This document shows positions 1-6,733 of a stretch of 9,975 bases of DNA, piece after piece. The DNA lies in assembly GCA_021806865.1 (NCBI GenBank), contig JAKAPU010000097.1, positions 1-9,975 of the forward strand, written 5' to 3'. The notes beneath the pieces were generated by a model. The model was not told where the DNA came from. It worked only from the letters and a program-made list of their open reading frames with translations, and searched no databases. A program made the translations under genes and the position numbers. How positions within the stretch are numbered: position 1 is the first letter of the stretch; every line of letters begins with the position of its first letter. The DNA comes from an archaeon. Its GTDB lineage: Archaea; Thermoproteota; Nitrososphaeria; Nitrososphaerales; CADDZS01.

Positions 1-84
1 CTCCCTATGTTTACACAACGCGCCAGATCGAATTCTCACACACCCTCGGCTGTAAGCACCGTACGGGTCTCGATCCACGTCTTT

Positions 85-130
85 CCTCGGCCGCTCGCGT
101 TGTTTGTCCTTCTCGGCGGCCAGGATTTTT
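85..130 (+). terminator. Possible stem-loop followed by a T tract
   Basis: GGCCGC at 89-94 can pair with GCGGCC at 116-121. Allowing one bulged C at 88, CCT at 85-87 pairs with AGG at 122-124, giving a nine-pair stem with a 21-nt loop. Five T residues follow at 126-130 on the plus strand. The layout resembles an intrinsic terminator for a plus-strand transcript entering from the left edge, but no gene for it is visible. The loop is long and archaeal termination depends mostly on the U tract, so the call is weak. Confidence 0.22.
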
Positions 131-626
131 CATTTACCTAGACTGCATCAGGTTCACGTCGTCGTTACCGAATGCAGTTTCGCACGTGGGCAGTTTCAAC
201 CATAGATTGCTTCCGTAGCCGGGCCTATAGCCAATCGGTCAAATTCGCAATAGCCTATTATGAAATTACATCGACTGGTCATGGGAGCTTCCTGACGCGA
301 TTTCCTCTTTGCGAGCTTTGTGTTCTGCACCGAGCTCTGCTTCAAGTCATGCCACGCTTTCCCCTGAATCGTATCTTTGGCTCGAACTTGCTTGTCATCC
401 AACTCAAGTTCGGTGCAACGACTGCGATAGTACCACAGCTCAGCCTAGCATCGCCTGCCTGATACGGAGGAAGAATGCCGTAGTTGCTGCTGGACAACGT
501 GGAAGAGAGTTCTAAAAAATGGTTGACCCTGAACCTCACCGCCACAAATATTCATTCCTAAAGTAATTGCTACCCTTCAAAATATGAGCGCTCGAGCACG
601 CACTTCAAAACGGTAGATGGTTGCTT

Positions 627-644
627 CTTTTTCACACGAGTGAA
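627..644 (-). terminator. Hairpin just downstream of the CoxG-like gene
   Basis: TTTTCAC at 627-633 and GTGAAAA at 638-644 form a perfect seven-pair stem with a four-base loop. It lies 23 nt beyond the stop codon of the last gene in the minus-strand operon. In the minus-strand RNA the U-rich arm comes first and an A-rich stretch follows, so it is not a textbook hairpin-then-U terminator. It could mark the transcript end, protect the 3' end, or be a coincidence. Confidence 0.35.
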
Positions 645-667
645 AAGACGACGCGTGGAATTCAATT

Positions 668-1111
668 CTAGGCGTTTTCGAGCTTCCCCTGCAAGCAGTC
701 GAAAAGGTTCTTGATTATTTTTTCGGCCTGGCCGCTCAGGAGCCTCTGACCCACTGAGGCAATTCTTCCACCAATCTTTGCATCGGCTGCCCACTTCATA
801 GTTGTCCCGCCTCCCTGAGCGTCTTCAAGGTCGGTGACCATTTCCATGTCCACAGTGCTCCCAATTCCATTTCCTCTAGCAGCGAGCTTTGCATGAGTGG
901 ATGGAGTTTTCTCGACTGTGGTGAAGTGCAGAGTGAAATCGCCCTTGATGAAAGACACACCTGCCTTGACCGTTGCTGTGAAGTCATCAGGTGATTTCAC
1001 TTCAAGTTTCTGAAGATCCGGCATACACTGCGAGATCTGGTTTGGATCCAGCATCATTGAGAATACCTTCTCTTTCGGAGCTTTTACGTTGAATGTTCCC
1101 TCAAAGCGCAA
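668..1111 (-). CDS. CoxG-like SRPBCC family protein
   Basis: This 147-residue protein fits the carbon monoxide dehydrogenase subunit G family (SRPBCC/START-like fold). The N-terminus has the typical beta strand and DP element (F-x-V-x-AP-x-E-K-V-F, then DPNQISQCMPD at residues 22-32). The C-terminal helix has the family signature GGRIASVGQRLL followed by an AEKIIKNLF stretch. In Oligotropha carboxidovorans, CoxG helps recruit the CO dehydrogenase to the membrane, but here the protein lacks any extra hydrophobic tail, so its role with this enzyme is open. The start is TTG: the in-frame stop at 1121-1123 leaves no ATG, and the family usually begins right at this point. A GGTGA ribosome site sits 9 nt upstream. 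It starts 19 nt after the large subunit stop and ends the operon. Confidence 0.88.
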   Translation of the reverse strand: MRFEGTFNVKAPKEKVFSMMLDPNQISQCMPDLQKLEVKSPDDFTATVKAGVSFIKGDFTLHFTTVEKTPSTHAKLAARGNGIGSTVDMEMVTDLEDAQGGGTTMKWAADAKIGGRIASVGQRLLSGQAEKIIKNLFDCLQGKLENA

Positions 1112-1120
1112 ATTCTCATT

Positions 1121-1125
1121 TCACC
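1121..1125 (-). promoter_or_regulatory. Ribosome binding site deciding the TTG start of the CoxG-like gene
   Basis: On the minus strand GGTGA lies 9 nt before TTG at 1111. It matches the part of the leader that pairs with the 3' end of archaeal 16S rRNA. With the in-frame TGA that overlaps it at 1121-1123, it fixes TTG as the start and shows that genes inside this operon use Shine-Dalgarno initiation. Confidence 0.6.
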
Positions 1126-1130
1126 AATGC

Positions 1131-3548
1131 TTAGTGTTTTGACACTTTTTGCCTTATGAGTTTATGTATATGTTGTGGATTTTGATGTGAATCTGTAATC
1201 TGCACTCCAAACGGAGCTAGCGCATCTTCAACCGCATTGGATATCGCACCAAGAGGAGTTCCTCCGCCCTCACCCACCCCTCTGATTCCCTTTGGAGCAA
1301 ACAACGAGGGTACTTCAATGTGCGAAGTAACGATATGTGGTATATCGAGCGCAGTTGGAACGAGGTAGTCCACGAATGTGCTGGCCAGTAATTGGCCCTG
1401 TTCGTCGTACTCGAAATTCTCAAACATTGCACCGCCTATGCCATGAGCAGCGGCACCGAGAACTTGTCCTTCGACGATCAGAGGGTTAATTTGCCTGCCG
1501 CAGTCATCAACAATGGCGTATCTCAGTATCTTAAACTTGCCAGTTTCCGGATCGAGTTCTATCGCGACAGCATGTGCCTGATAAGAGTAGGTCAACGTCT
1601 GGTTCAATCTGAATTTTTCGTCTGGTACGGTGAAACCTGGTGGCTTGTAGTAGTGCAGAGCAATAAGTCCAGGCTCCATACCGTCAGGAAGCATTAGGTT
1701 GTTCACCCATGCGACGTTTCCAATTTGCCACAGGGGAACCTTCTTGCCGGATTCCCGGTCGACAACATTGCCTTCTTTGAATTCCAGTTTCTCCGGTGAA
1801 ACCTGCATCAGATGTCCTGCTATTTTGGTGACTTTCTCCTTGAGTTTCTTAGACGCGCCCGACAGCGCCCCTGTTCCCATGACTGCCGATCGGCTTGCAT
1901 ACGAACCTGATTGGTGAGAGTACGGGTTCATTGCCGAATCGAATCCCATCAGTACAGTCACTTGATCTGGTGTGACCCCAAACTCGTCTGCGACAATCTG
2001 TGAAGCGAATGTTTCATGTCCCTGACCTTGTGGTACAGTACCCAAAGCCACTTGTATCTGCCCTAATCCATCGATGCTAACTCTTGCTGCTTCCGAGTTT
2101 CCTGAGAAAGGATTGTCATTTGTAAGTATCTTTACCTGCGCGAAATTGTTCGTTCCTGAGTCGACCGCCATTCCCATTCCTATACCGATTAATCGGCCCT
2201 GCTTTCTTGCCCTTGCCTGCTCTTCTCTCAAACCGTCATAGTCGATGAGTTTCAGAGCTTTCTTGAGAGCTTCAGGATAGTCCCCACCGTCGTAAATTCC
2301 ACCACTCGGAGTGGTGTAAGGCATTTGCTCTGGCTGGATGTAGTTCTTGAGTCTGACGTCCGCAGGATCCAATCCTAGTTCCTTTGCAACCAAGTCAATC
2401 GCTCTTTCTATCATCCAGAGATGCTGCATCCTAGAGTATCCCCTGTTCGGACCGACTGGCGCCTTGTTTGTGATGACTTGGTAAAAGTCCATTTTGAAAT
2501 CCTTGATATTCAAACAGCCCGGAACAACCTGTGCCCAAATCGTTGCTCCTGCAGGTTCGTATCGGGTGTATGCACCGCAATCGTCGAACGCTGTGGCCTT
2601 TAGCCCAAGGATCGTTCCGTCTTTCTTTATTGGTATTTCTACGTCGAAAGTTCGTTCGTTTCCGTGGTTTGCTATCAAGTGTTCTCGCCGGTCCTCAGTC
2701 CACTTGACAGGACGCTTAGCCTTCATCGACAAGAGGCTGATCAGAGCGAGATACGGATAGTTGATGATCTTGGTTCCGAATCCTCCGCCTATATCACCAG
2801 TAATCATTCTTATCTTGTTTGATGGGAATCGCAAGCCAAAGGAAAGCCATGGAATGCAAAACATTGGCATCTGGTTGTTGCAGTAAATATTCAAGAAACC
2901 GGTAGCTCTGTCATAGTTTGCTACGACGCCGTTGTTTTCAATCGGGGTTGAACTGAACCGGTGGAAGTGAAGCGTTGCTTTGATTACTTTGTCTGCTTGC
3001 TTGATCGCTTTTTCAATATCACCATAATCCCAAACACCATGGAATGCAACGTTTGTTCCAGCATCTTCGTGCACGATTGGTGCATCCGATCTAATTCCTC
3101 TTCTAGCATCAACAAGTGCATCCAGAGTCTCGTATTCAGCTTCGATAAGTTCGAGCGCATCCTCTGCGATTGCTCTAGTTTCTGCCACAACGGCAGCAAC
3201 AGGCTCGCCAACAAAGTGTACCTTCCCAACTGCGAGACAGTAGTCTTTGAGCTTGTTTGCCGGAGCAGGTGATATCTGAATGAAAGGATCGGTGAGCTTC
3301 GCTACCTCTTCTCCAGTCATCACACAGACTACTCCTGGCAGTCGCTCAGCTTTACTAGTATCGAGTCTGGTTATCTTTGCATGCGCGTACGGACTCCGCA
3401 AGATTGCAGCGTACGCAGTCCCTGGAAGTTTCACGTCATCAACGTACTTGCCGAGCCCAGAGATTAGCCTTGGATCCTCTTTTCTCTTAAGGGGTTGTCC
3501 CATCCAAAGCCTTCGTTCCTCCTTGACCAGTTCTGTTACTGTGGCCAA
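1131..3548 (-). CDS. Molybdopterin-binding large subunit, xanthine dehydrogenase/CoxL family hydroxylase
   Basis: This 805-residue protein is the catalytic subunit of a three-subunit molybdenum hydroxylase, which would oxidise its substrate using water as oxygen source and pass electrons to the Fe-S and FAD subunits. The a/b hammerhead domain starts at about residue 16 with the KRKEDPRLISGLGKYVDD block. Cofactor motifs follow: GGGFGTK at 254-260, PQGQGHET at 507-513, SGSYASRSAVMGTGA near 547-561, and GVGEGGG near the C-terminus with E760 as the expected catalytic base. The active-site loop reads PNRGYSR (367-373). Form I CO dehydrogenases have AYxCSFR and form II AYRGAGR, so CO is an unlikely substrate. 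The TTG at 3548 is preferred over ATG at 3503 because homologues often carry W-(V/I)-G where this protein has W-M-G, making that Met internal. GGTGGG lies 10 nt before the TTG. It starts 17 nt after the 2Fe-2S gene. Confidence 0.93.
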   Translation of the reverse strand: MATVTELVKEERRLWMGQPLKRKEDPRLISGLGKYVDDVKLPGTAYAAILRSPYAHAKITRLDTSKAERLPGVVCVMTGEEVAKLTDPFIQISPAPANKLKDYCLAVGKVHFVGEPVAAVVAETRAIAEDALELIEAEYETLDALVDARRGIRSDAPIVHEDAGTNVAFHGVWDYGDIEKAIKQADKVIKATLHFHRFSSTPIENNGVVANYDRATGFLNIYCNNQMPMFCIPWLSFGLRFPSNKIRMITGDIGGGFGTKIINYPYLALISLLSMKAKRPVKWTEDRREHLIANHGNERTFDVEIPIKKDGTILGLKATAFDDCGAYTRYEPAGATIWAQVVPGCLNIKDFKMDFYQVITNKAPVGPNRGYSRMQHLWMIERAIDLVAKELGLDPADVRLKNYIQPEQMPYTTPSGGIYDGGDYPEALKKALKLIDYDGLREEQARARKQGRLIGIGMGMAVDSGTNNFAQVKILTNDNPFSGNSEAARVSIDGLGQIQVALGTVPQGQGHETFASQIVADEFGVTPDQVTVLMGFDSAMNPYSHQSGSYASRSAVMGTGALSGASKKLKEKVTKIAGHLMQVSPEKLEFKEGNVVDRESGKKVPLWQIGNVAWVNNLMLPDGMEPGLIALHYYKPPGFTVPDEKFRLNQTLTYSYQAHAVAIELDPETGKFKILRYAIVDDCGRQINPLIVEGQVLGAAAHGIGGAMFENFEYDEQGQLLASTFVDYLVPTALDIPHIVTSHIEVPSLFAPKGIRGVGEGGGTPLGAISNAVEDALAPFGVQITDSHQNPQHIHKLIRQKVSKH

Positions 3549-3565
3549 GGGTGTTCAACCCACCA

Positions 3566-4084
3566 CTACTTTGCTTGGGCGCTCTTTGCGCCCTCGGTCT
3601 GCATCTTCTTTGCAGCTGCCTTGATCGACTTTACAATGTTCACGTATCCCGTGCATCTGCAGAGATTGCCCTCAATCCCTTTTCTGATTTCTTCCTCTGT
3701 CGGGTCAGGATTTCTTTGCAGAAGGAAAAGTGAAGACATCAGCATCCCAGGTGTGCAATAGCCACACTGAAGACCGTGGTTCTCCCAAAAAGCCTCCTGA
3801 AGCGGATGCAGCTTGTCACCATCAGCCAGCCCTTCGACTGTCATAATGTTTGCACCCTGTGCTTGAATTGCAAGAACCATGCATGACTTCACAGTCTTTC
3901 CGTTCATCATTATGGTGCATGCACCACAGTGGCCGGTGTCACAGCCGATGTGAGTACCTGTGAGGTTCAATTCGTCTCTGAGGAAATGAACCAATAGAGT
4001 TCTTGGCTCGGCTATGCCCGTGTACTCCTTTCCGTTGATCTTGCACGTAACTTGAATCATGTCAGACTTTGTTGCAGCTTTCAT
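3566..4084 (-). CDS. 2Fe-2S small subunit of the molybdenum hydroxylase (CoxS family)
   Basis: This 172-residue iron-sulfur subunit carries electrons from the molybdenum centre to FAD. The N-terminal plant-ferredoxin-like domain has C48, C53, C56 and C68 ([10 protein letters not shown], then SC). The C-terminal helical domain has C107 and C110 in QCGYC and C142 and C144 in CRC, the full eight-cysteine set of the family. The charged tail after about residue 152 is rich in Ala and Lys. An in-frame TTG immediately precedes the chosen ATG, so the protein could be one residue longer. GAGGAG at 4099-4104 lies 14 nt before the ATG (11 before the TTG). The gene starts 18 nt after the FAD subunit stop and is followed after 17 nt by the large subunit, so translation is probably coupled. 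Confidence 0.95.
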   Translation of the reverse strand: MKAATKSDMIQVTCKINGKEYTGIAEPRTLLVHFLRDELNLTGTHIGCDTGHCGACTIMMNGKTVKSCMVLAIQAQGANIMTVEGLADGDKLHPLQEAFWENHGLQCGYCTPGMLMSSLFLLQRNPDPTEEEIRKGIEGNLCRCTGYVNIVKSIKAAAKKMQTEGAKSAQAK

Positions 4085-4102
4085 CAAATCCCATCTATCT
4101 CC

Positions 4103-4966
4103 TCATTTCACCCTACTCAGCGCAAGTTTCAGAGTTCTTCTCGTAAAGACCTTGATCATTTCAAGTCTGTAGTCACGGCTTCCGTGCATGTCAGAAGGCG
4201 GATCAGCCCCCTCATTGGCCACTTCAGAAGCTTCTTGAATTGTCTTGTCATCAAGCGTCTTCCCTTTGAGATAGTCTTCAGCCTTCTTTGCTCGTAGAGG
4301 TGTAGCTCCTACTGCACCCAAGGCAAATCGCACGTCTTTGCAGACATTTCCATCACCAACAGTGACAACCGCTCCGACGCTAGTAATTGCAAAGTCGCCT
4401 TCTCTTCGGCTGTGCTTTATGTAAGCAGATCCAGACTTGGCAGGAAGATATGGAAGCCTGATCTCCGTTAGGAGTTCGTCATGTCCGACCGCTGTCTGGA
4501 ACAGGTCAACAAAGAAATCGGTTGCAGGGACAACTCTCTGCCCACTCCTCCCTTTGATCACGAACTGGGCATTTGCCGCAGTTAACGCGGTCGGTAGATC
4601 TGCAGCAGGATCAGCATGGCAGCAGCTTCCGCCAATGGTCCCTTTGTTCCTTATCTGTTGATCGCCGATCTTGCTTACAGCATCATTCAGCAATGTGAAT
4701 TTTTCCTTTATCACCTTGCTGTGTTCTACGAGGTCGTGAATTGTAAGAGCCCCCACCGCGAGATGATCCTTCTCTTCCTTAATGTAGGAAAGATCTTGAA
4801 GTTTCGAAATGTCAACAAGGGCTGCCGGTGCCGCAAGTCTGAGTTTCATTAGTGCGAGAAGACTCTGGCCACCAGCAAGGACTTTCGATTCCTCCCTTGT
4901 TTGTAACAATTCTATTGCGTGATCCAAAGACGACGCGACGTAGTAGTCGAAACTTTTTGGAATCAT
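4103..4966 (-). CDS. FAD-binding medium subunit of the molybdenum hydroxylase (CoxM family)
   Basis: This 287-residue protein is the flavin subunit that would take electrons from the 2Fe-2S subunit and pass them to the respiratory chain or another acceptor. The PCMH-type FAD domain shows AGGQSLL at 31-37 and TIGGSCCHADPAAD at 110-123, both FAD-contacting motifs of the CoxM family. A C-terminal CO dehydrogenase flavoprotein domain covers about residues 175-280 (FALGAVGATPLRA near its start). The length is normal for the family. The ATG at 4966 begins right at the usual MIPxxFDY start, with only a weak GAGTGA-like element upstream. It is the first enzyme gene of the operon, 55 nt after the transporter stop and 18 nt before the 2Fe-2S gene, in the common M-S-L order. 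Confidence 0.94.
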   Translation of the reverse strand: MIPKSFDYYVASSLDHAIELLQTREESKVLAGGQSLLALMKLRLAAPAALVDISKLQDLSYIKEEKDHLAVGALTIHDLVEHSKVIKEKFTLLNDAVSKIGDQQIRNKGTIGGSCCHADPAADLPTALTAANAQFVIKGRSGQRVVPATDFFVDLFQTAVGHDELLTEIRLPYLPAKSGSAYIKHSRREGDFAITSVGAVVTVGDGNVCKDVRFALGAVGATPLRAKKAEDYLKGKTLDDKTIQEASEVANEGADPPSDMHGSRDYRLEMIKVFTRRTLKLALSRVK

Positions 4967-5021
4967 GGCCGAGTCACTCTTCCCTAGGGTATGCTCTAGA
5001 AAATCCCATCATCGAGTTATT

Positions 5022-6317
5022 TCATCCCGATATATCTGATTTTGATGTTTCTTTCAGAAAGAAAACTGTAAATGCAGTAACTAGTGGAAGAATCATAGCT
5101 ATGGCCAGAATGTAAGTTGTTTCATAGGAGCTCAACAATATTGTTGGGAGAGCGAATGTAAATAGTATTCCTGCGTACAATGCAGCAAACTGGTACGACA
5201 AACCGCCTCCCGAGTACCTATATTCGGTGCGAAAAAGCTCTATAACATATGGAGTGAAACTGCCCTCCCCAATGAATACAAATACGTTAATTACAACTTC
5301 AGCCAATAATATGTACGCCAAGTTGGCACTTTCTAACATGACTAAGTAAGGATAGGCAAATAATAGTGTCAAAAGAGCGCTGATAAATACGGCTTTCCTT
5401 CTACCAAGCAGATCTGAGATAAAGCCGCCCAGAAGGGTTGCGAAAGGAATTACGAAATCAGAGACAGCAAGGACATACGTGGTGAAAGTCGGAGGGACTC
5501 CATGTTTTGCTAGATATGGCGTTGCGAAGAGTTGTATGACCCCCGGATTAATCCAAAAAATAAAAACCCAGCTTAATCCAATAAGCATCATCAACCCGAT
5601 ATGTTTTCTAATCGCGGTACTTGCTGGTGTTTTCAAAGTCTTGCCAAGTTTTTGAAGTTTCGTGAATACGTCACTTTCTTGCGCAAGATATCTAATCAAC
5701 GCAGCGCTGAAAAGCAGAACAACGCCCAGGGCAAACGGTATTCTCCAGCCGTAGTTTAGTAGCACAGCTCTAGAATAAACCTTTTCTAAGAAGAGGTACA
5801 GCAACGCTCCAGTCCCGCCACCCAACCCAATAGTTGCCATCACTGATGAAGTCCAGGTACCTCTCCATCGGCTCTTTGCGTTAACTTCTAGAACCCAAGA
5901 GGAGGCTCCCCCGTATTCACCACCAAATCCAACCCCTTGAACAGCCCTAAATGAGAATAGCAGAATAGGTCCCCACATGCCTATAACATTGCTAGAAGGG
6001 AGGAGCGTTATGCCTAACATTGCAACTCCCACAGTCAGCAAAGTCCACACCAAAGTTGATCTTCGCCCAAGTCTATCGCCCATGTGGCCAAAAATATAAG
6101 CGCCGACAGGTCGTGTAAAATACGCAACGCCAAAGCTCGCAATAGAAATACCGGTAGCTAAAGCGCTAAACTGGCTGAAGAACACTGTAGGCCATATCAA
6201 AGCGGCAGCCGTGGCAGCCACAAAATAATCATACCATTCCACGTAGGAACCGAAGCTAGAAAGAACCGTAACCAAGGCCCTTTCTTTAAGGCTATATGTG
6301 TCTGATTGTTGCTGCAT
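5022..6317 (-). CDS. MFS transporter, metabolite:H+ symporter (MHS) type
   Basis: This 431-residue membrane protein has about twelve hydrophobic segments. MHS-family marks are visible: EWYD at 27-30 in the first helix, RPVGA at 69-73, GDRLGRR at 80-86 (motif A), RAVQGVGFGGEYGGA at 124-138, SDLLGRRK at 301-308 as the second motif A, and FRTEYRYSG at 362-370. Characterised MHS proteins carry organic acids such as shikimate, alpha-ketoglutarate or citrate, and compatible solutes, with protons. The substrate here is unknown, but position at the head of the molybdenum hydroxylase operon suggests it imports that enzyme's substrate or exports its product. The ATG at 6317 has no ribosome site and lies about 28 nt from a TATA box, fitting a leaderless mRNA. 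A gene boundary of 55 nt separates it from the FAD subunit. Confidence 0.93.
   Translation of the reverse strand: MQQQSDTYSLKERALVTVLSSFGSYVEWYDYFVAATAAALIWPTVFFSQFSALATGISIASFGVAYFTRPVGAYIFGHMGDRLGRRSTLVWTLLTVGVAMLGITLLPSSNVIGMWGPILLFSFRAVQGVGFGGEYGGASSWVLEVNAKSRWRGTWTSSVMATIGLGGGTGALLYLFLEKVYSRAVLLNYGWRIPFALGVVLLFSAALIRYLAQESDVFTKLQKLGKTLKTPASTAIRKHIGLMMLIGLSWVFIFWINPGVIQLFATPYLAKHGVPPTFTTYVLAVSDFVIPFATLLGGFISDLLGRRKAVFISALLTLLFAYPYLVMLESANLAYILLAEVVINVFVFIGEGSFTPYVIELFRTEYRYSGGGLSYQFAALYAGILFTFALPTILLSSYETTYILAIAMILPLVTAFTVFFLKETSKSDISG
5029..5036 (-). promoter_or_regulatory. Weak candidate internal TATA box before the FAD subunit gene
   Basis: GATATATC lies in the last codons of the transporter gene. 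A start about 26 nt downstream would fall near 5006 and give a leader of about 40 nt before the FAD subunit ATG. It could let the enzyme genes be transcribed apart from the transporter. It is a short AT palindrome inside coding sequence, so chance is a fair explanation. Confidence 0.2.
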
Positions 6318-6733
6318 CTAGTCGCTGCAACCTCTATGCACTATATAAGTATGCCAAGTACTATTTTCTGCTCAATTAGGTCAAACAGATACCTTGCCCT
6401 AAGTCTCAAGAACTATCTCAAGCGGTACAAATTGTAACCTAATTCCGAAGGAAAGTTTAGATCGCCGGCCCATCTTTTGCTCTGTGACTCGTTAGAAGAG
6501 GAAAGGTCATATTCGAACTTGGATTCGCGAGCTTTTGGAAGAATGTACTCGAATCGACGAACAGGCACAAGGTCGGAAAACCAGACAAGAGGCTAAGCGA
6601 CAGAACTCCCTGCGATCCGAAAATGATTGCGTTGATGCATGTTATTGTGATCCTGAGAAAATGATCAGATGCACAAAGTTTGGCGCTCTGGGCTTCAATA
6701 CTGAAATATGACAAGTTATGAGTTGATTTTAGC
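6318..6733. other. Divergent intergenic region between transporter and aminotransferase
   Basis: These 416 bases separate two divergently read genes. Besides the transporter TATA box it contains an 8-nt inverted repeat, AATTAGGT at 6374-6381 and ACCTAATT at 6437-6444, and between the arms a 7-nt direct repeat TCTCAAG at 6404-6410 and 6416-6422 with a 12-nt period. Both could be operator half-sites, but repeats this short are expected by chance in a region of this size. AATATG at 6704-6709 lies about 27 nt before the aminotransferase TTG and is a poor TATA candidate. An 85-codon minus-strand frame (6457-6714) and a plus-strand frame (6496-6711) overlap fully; I do not call either a gene. Confidence 0.45.
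6341..6349 (-). promoter_or_regulatory. Archaeal TATA box of the transporter-hydroxylase operon
   Basis: On the minus strand CTTATATAG is centred near 6345, about 28 nt before the A of the transporter ATG at 6317. Archaeal transcription usually starts 24-28 nt after the TATA centre, so the message would begin at or within a few bases of the start codon. No Shine-Dalgarno element lies between them, which supports a leaderless or nearly leaderless transcript. Confidence 0.6.

Larger units (their letters stand above)
1..667. other. Non-coding stretch, no convincing gene
   Basis: This region follows the last gene of the minus-strand molybdenum hydroxylase operon. Several open frames of 60-96 codons exist on both strands (for example about 172-462 plus and 196-402 minus). 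They overlap each other, lack recognisable motifs and have no ribosome site, so I treat them as chance. A plus-strand frame is open from base 1 to a TAG near 141, and a minus-strand frame is open from about 128 to the edge. Neither resembles a family I know. I looked for a tRNA T-loop with matching stem and found none. The only structures I can support are two hairpins, listed separately. The first 130 bases look richer in G and C than the rest. Confidence 0.5.

Noticed and set aside
196..435. Minus-strand frame with a Lys/Gln-rich middle (68 codons from TTG, open to a TAG near 450)
   Set aside because: The Lys-rich stretch briefly suggested a small basic protein, but there is no ribosome site or family match and the overlapping minus frame at 342-545 is just as open.
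172..462. Plus-strand 96-codon frame in the left non-coding region
   Set aside because: It overlaps competing frames on both strands, has no ribosome site, no recognisable domain and a composition that does not resemble the neighbouring proteins.
3503..3503. ATG as the start of the large subunit, with AAGGAGG upstream at 3518-3524
   Set aside because: The ribosome-like site is 14 nt away, a long spacing, and the Met falls in a W-x-G motif that homologues usually have as W-(V/I)-G, so it is probably internal.
1131..4966. Assignment of the enzyme as an aerobic CO dehydrogenase
   Set aside because: The loop that defines form I (AYxCSFR) is absent and the form II loop (AYRGAGR) is also not matched, so only family membership is claimed.
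6501..6530. TTCGAACT resembling a tRNA T-loop
   Set aside because: The flanking bases do not form the five-pair T stem, and no anticodon or acceptor stem can be drawn around it.
6496..6711. Plus-strand open frame ending just before the aminotransferase, with a C-x3-C-x-C-x6-C pattern
   Set aside because: It has no ATG or GTG before a TTG at 6535, no ribosome site, and is fully overlapped by an equally open minus-strand frame. The cysteine spacing fits no metal-binding family I know.
6457..6714. Minus-strand 85-codon frame in the divergent intergenic region
   Set aside because: It looks mildly hydrophobic but has no clear ribosome site or domain, and its start lies within the presumed aminotransferase promoter.
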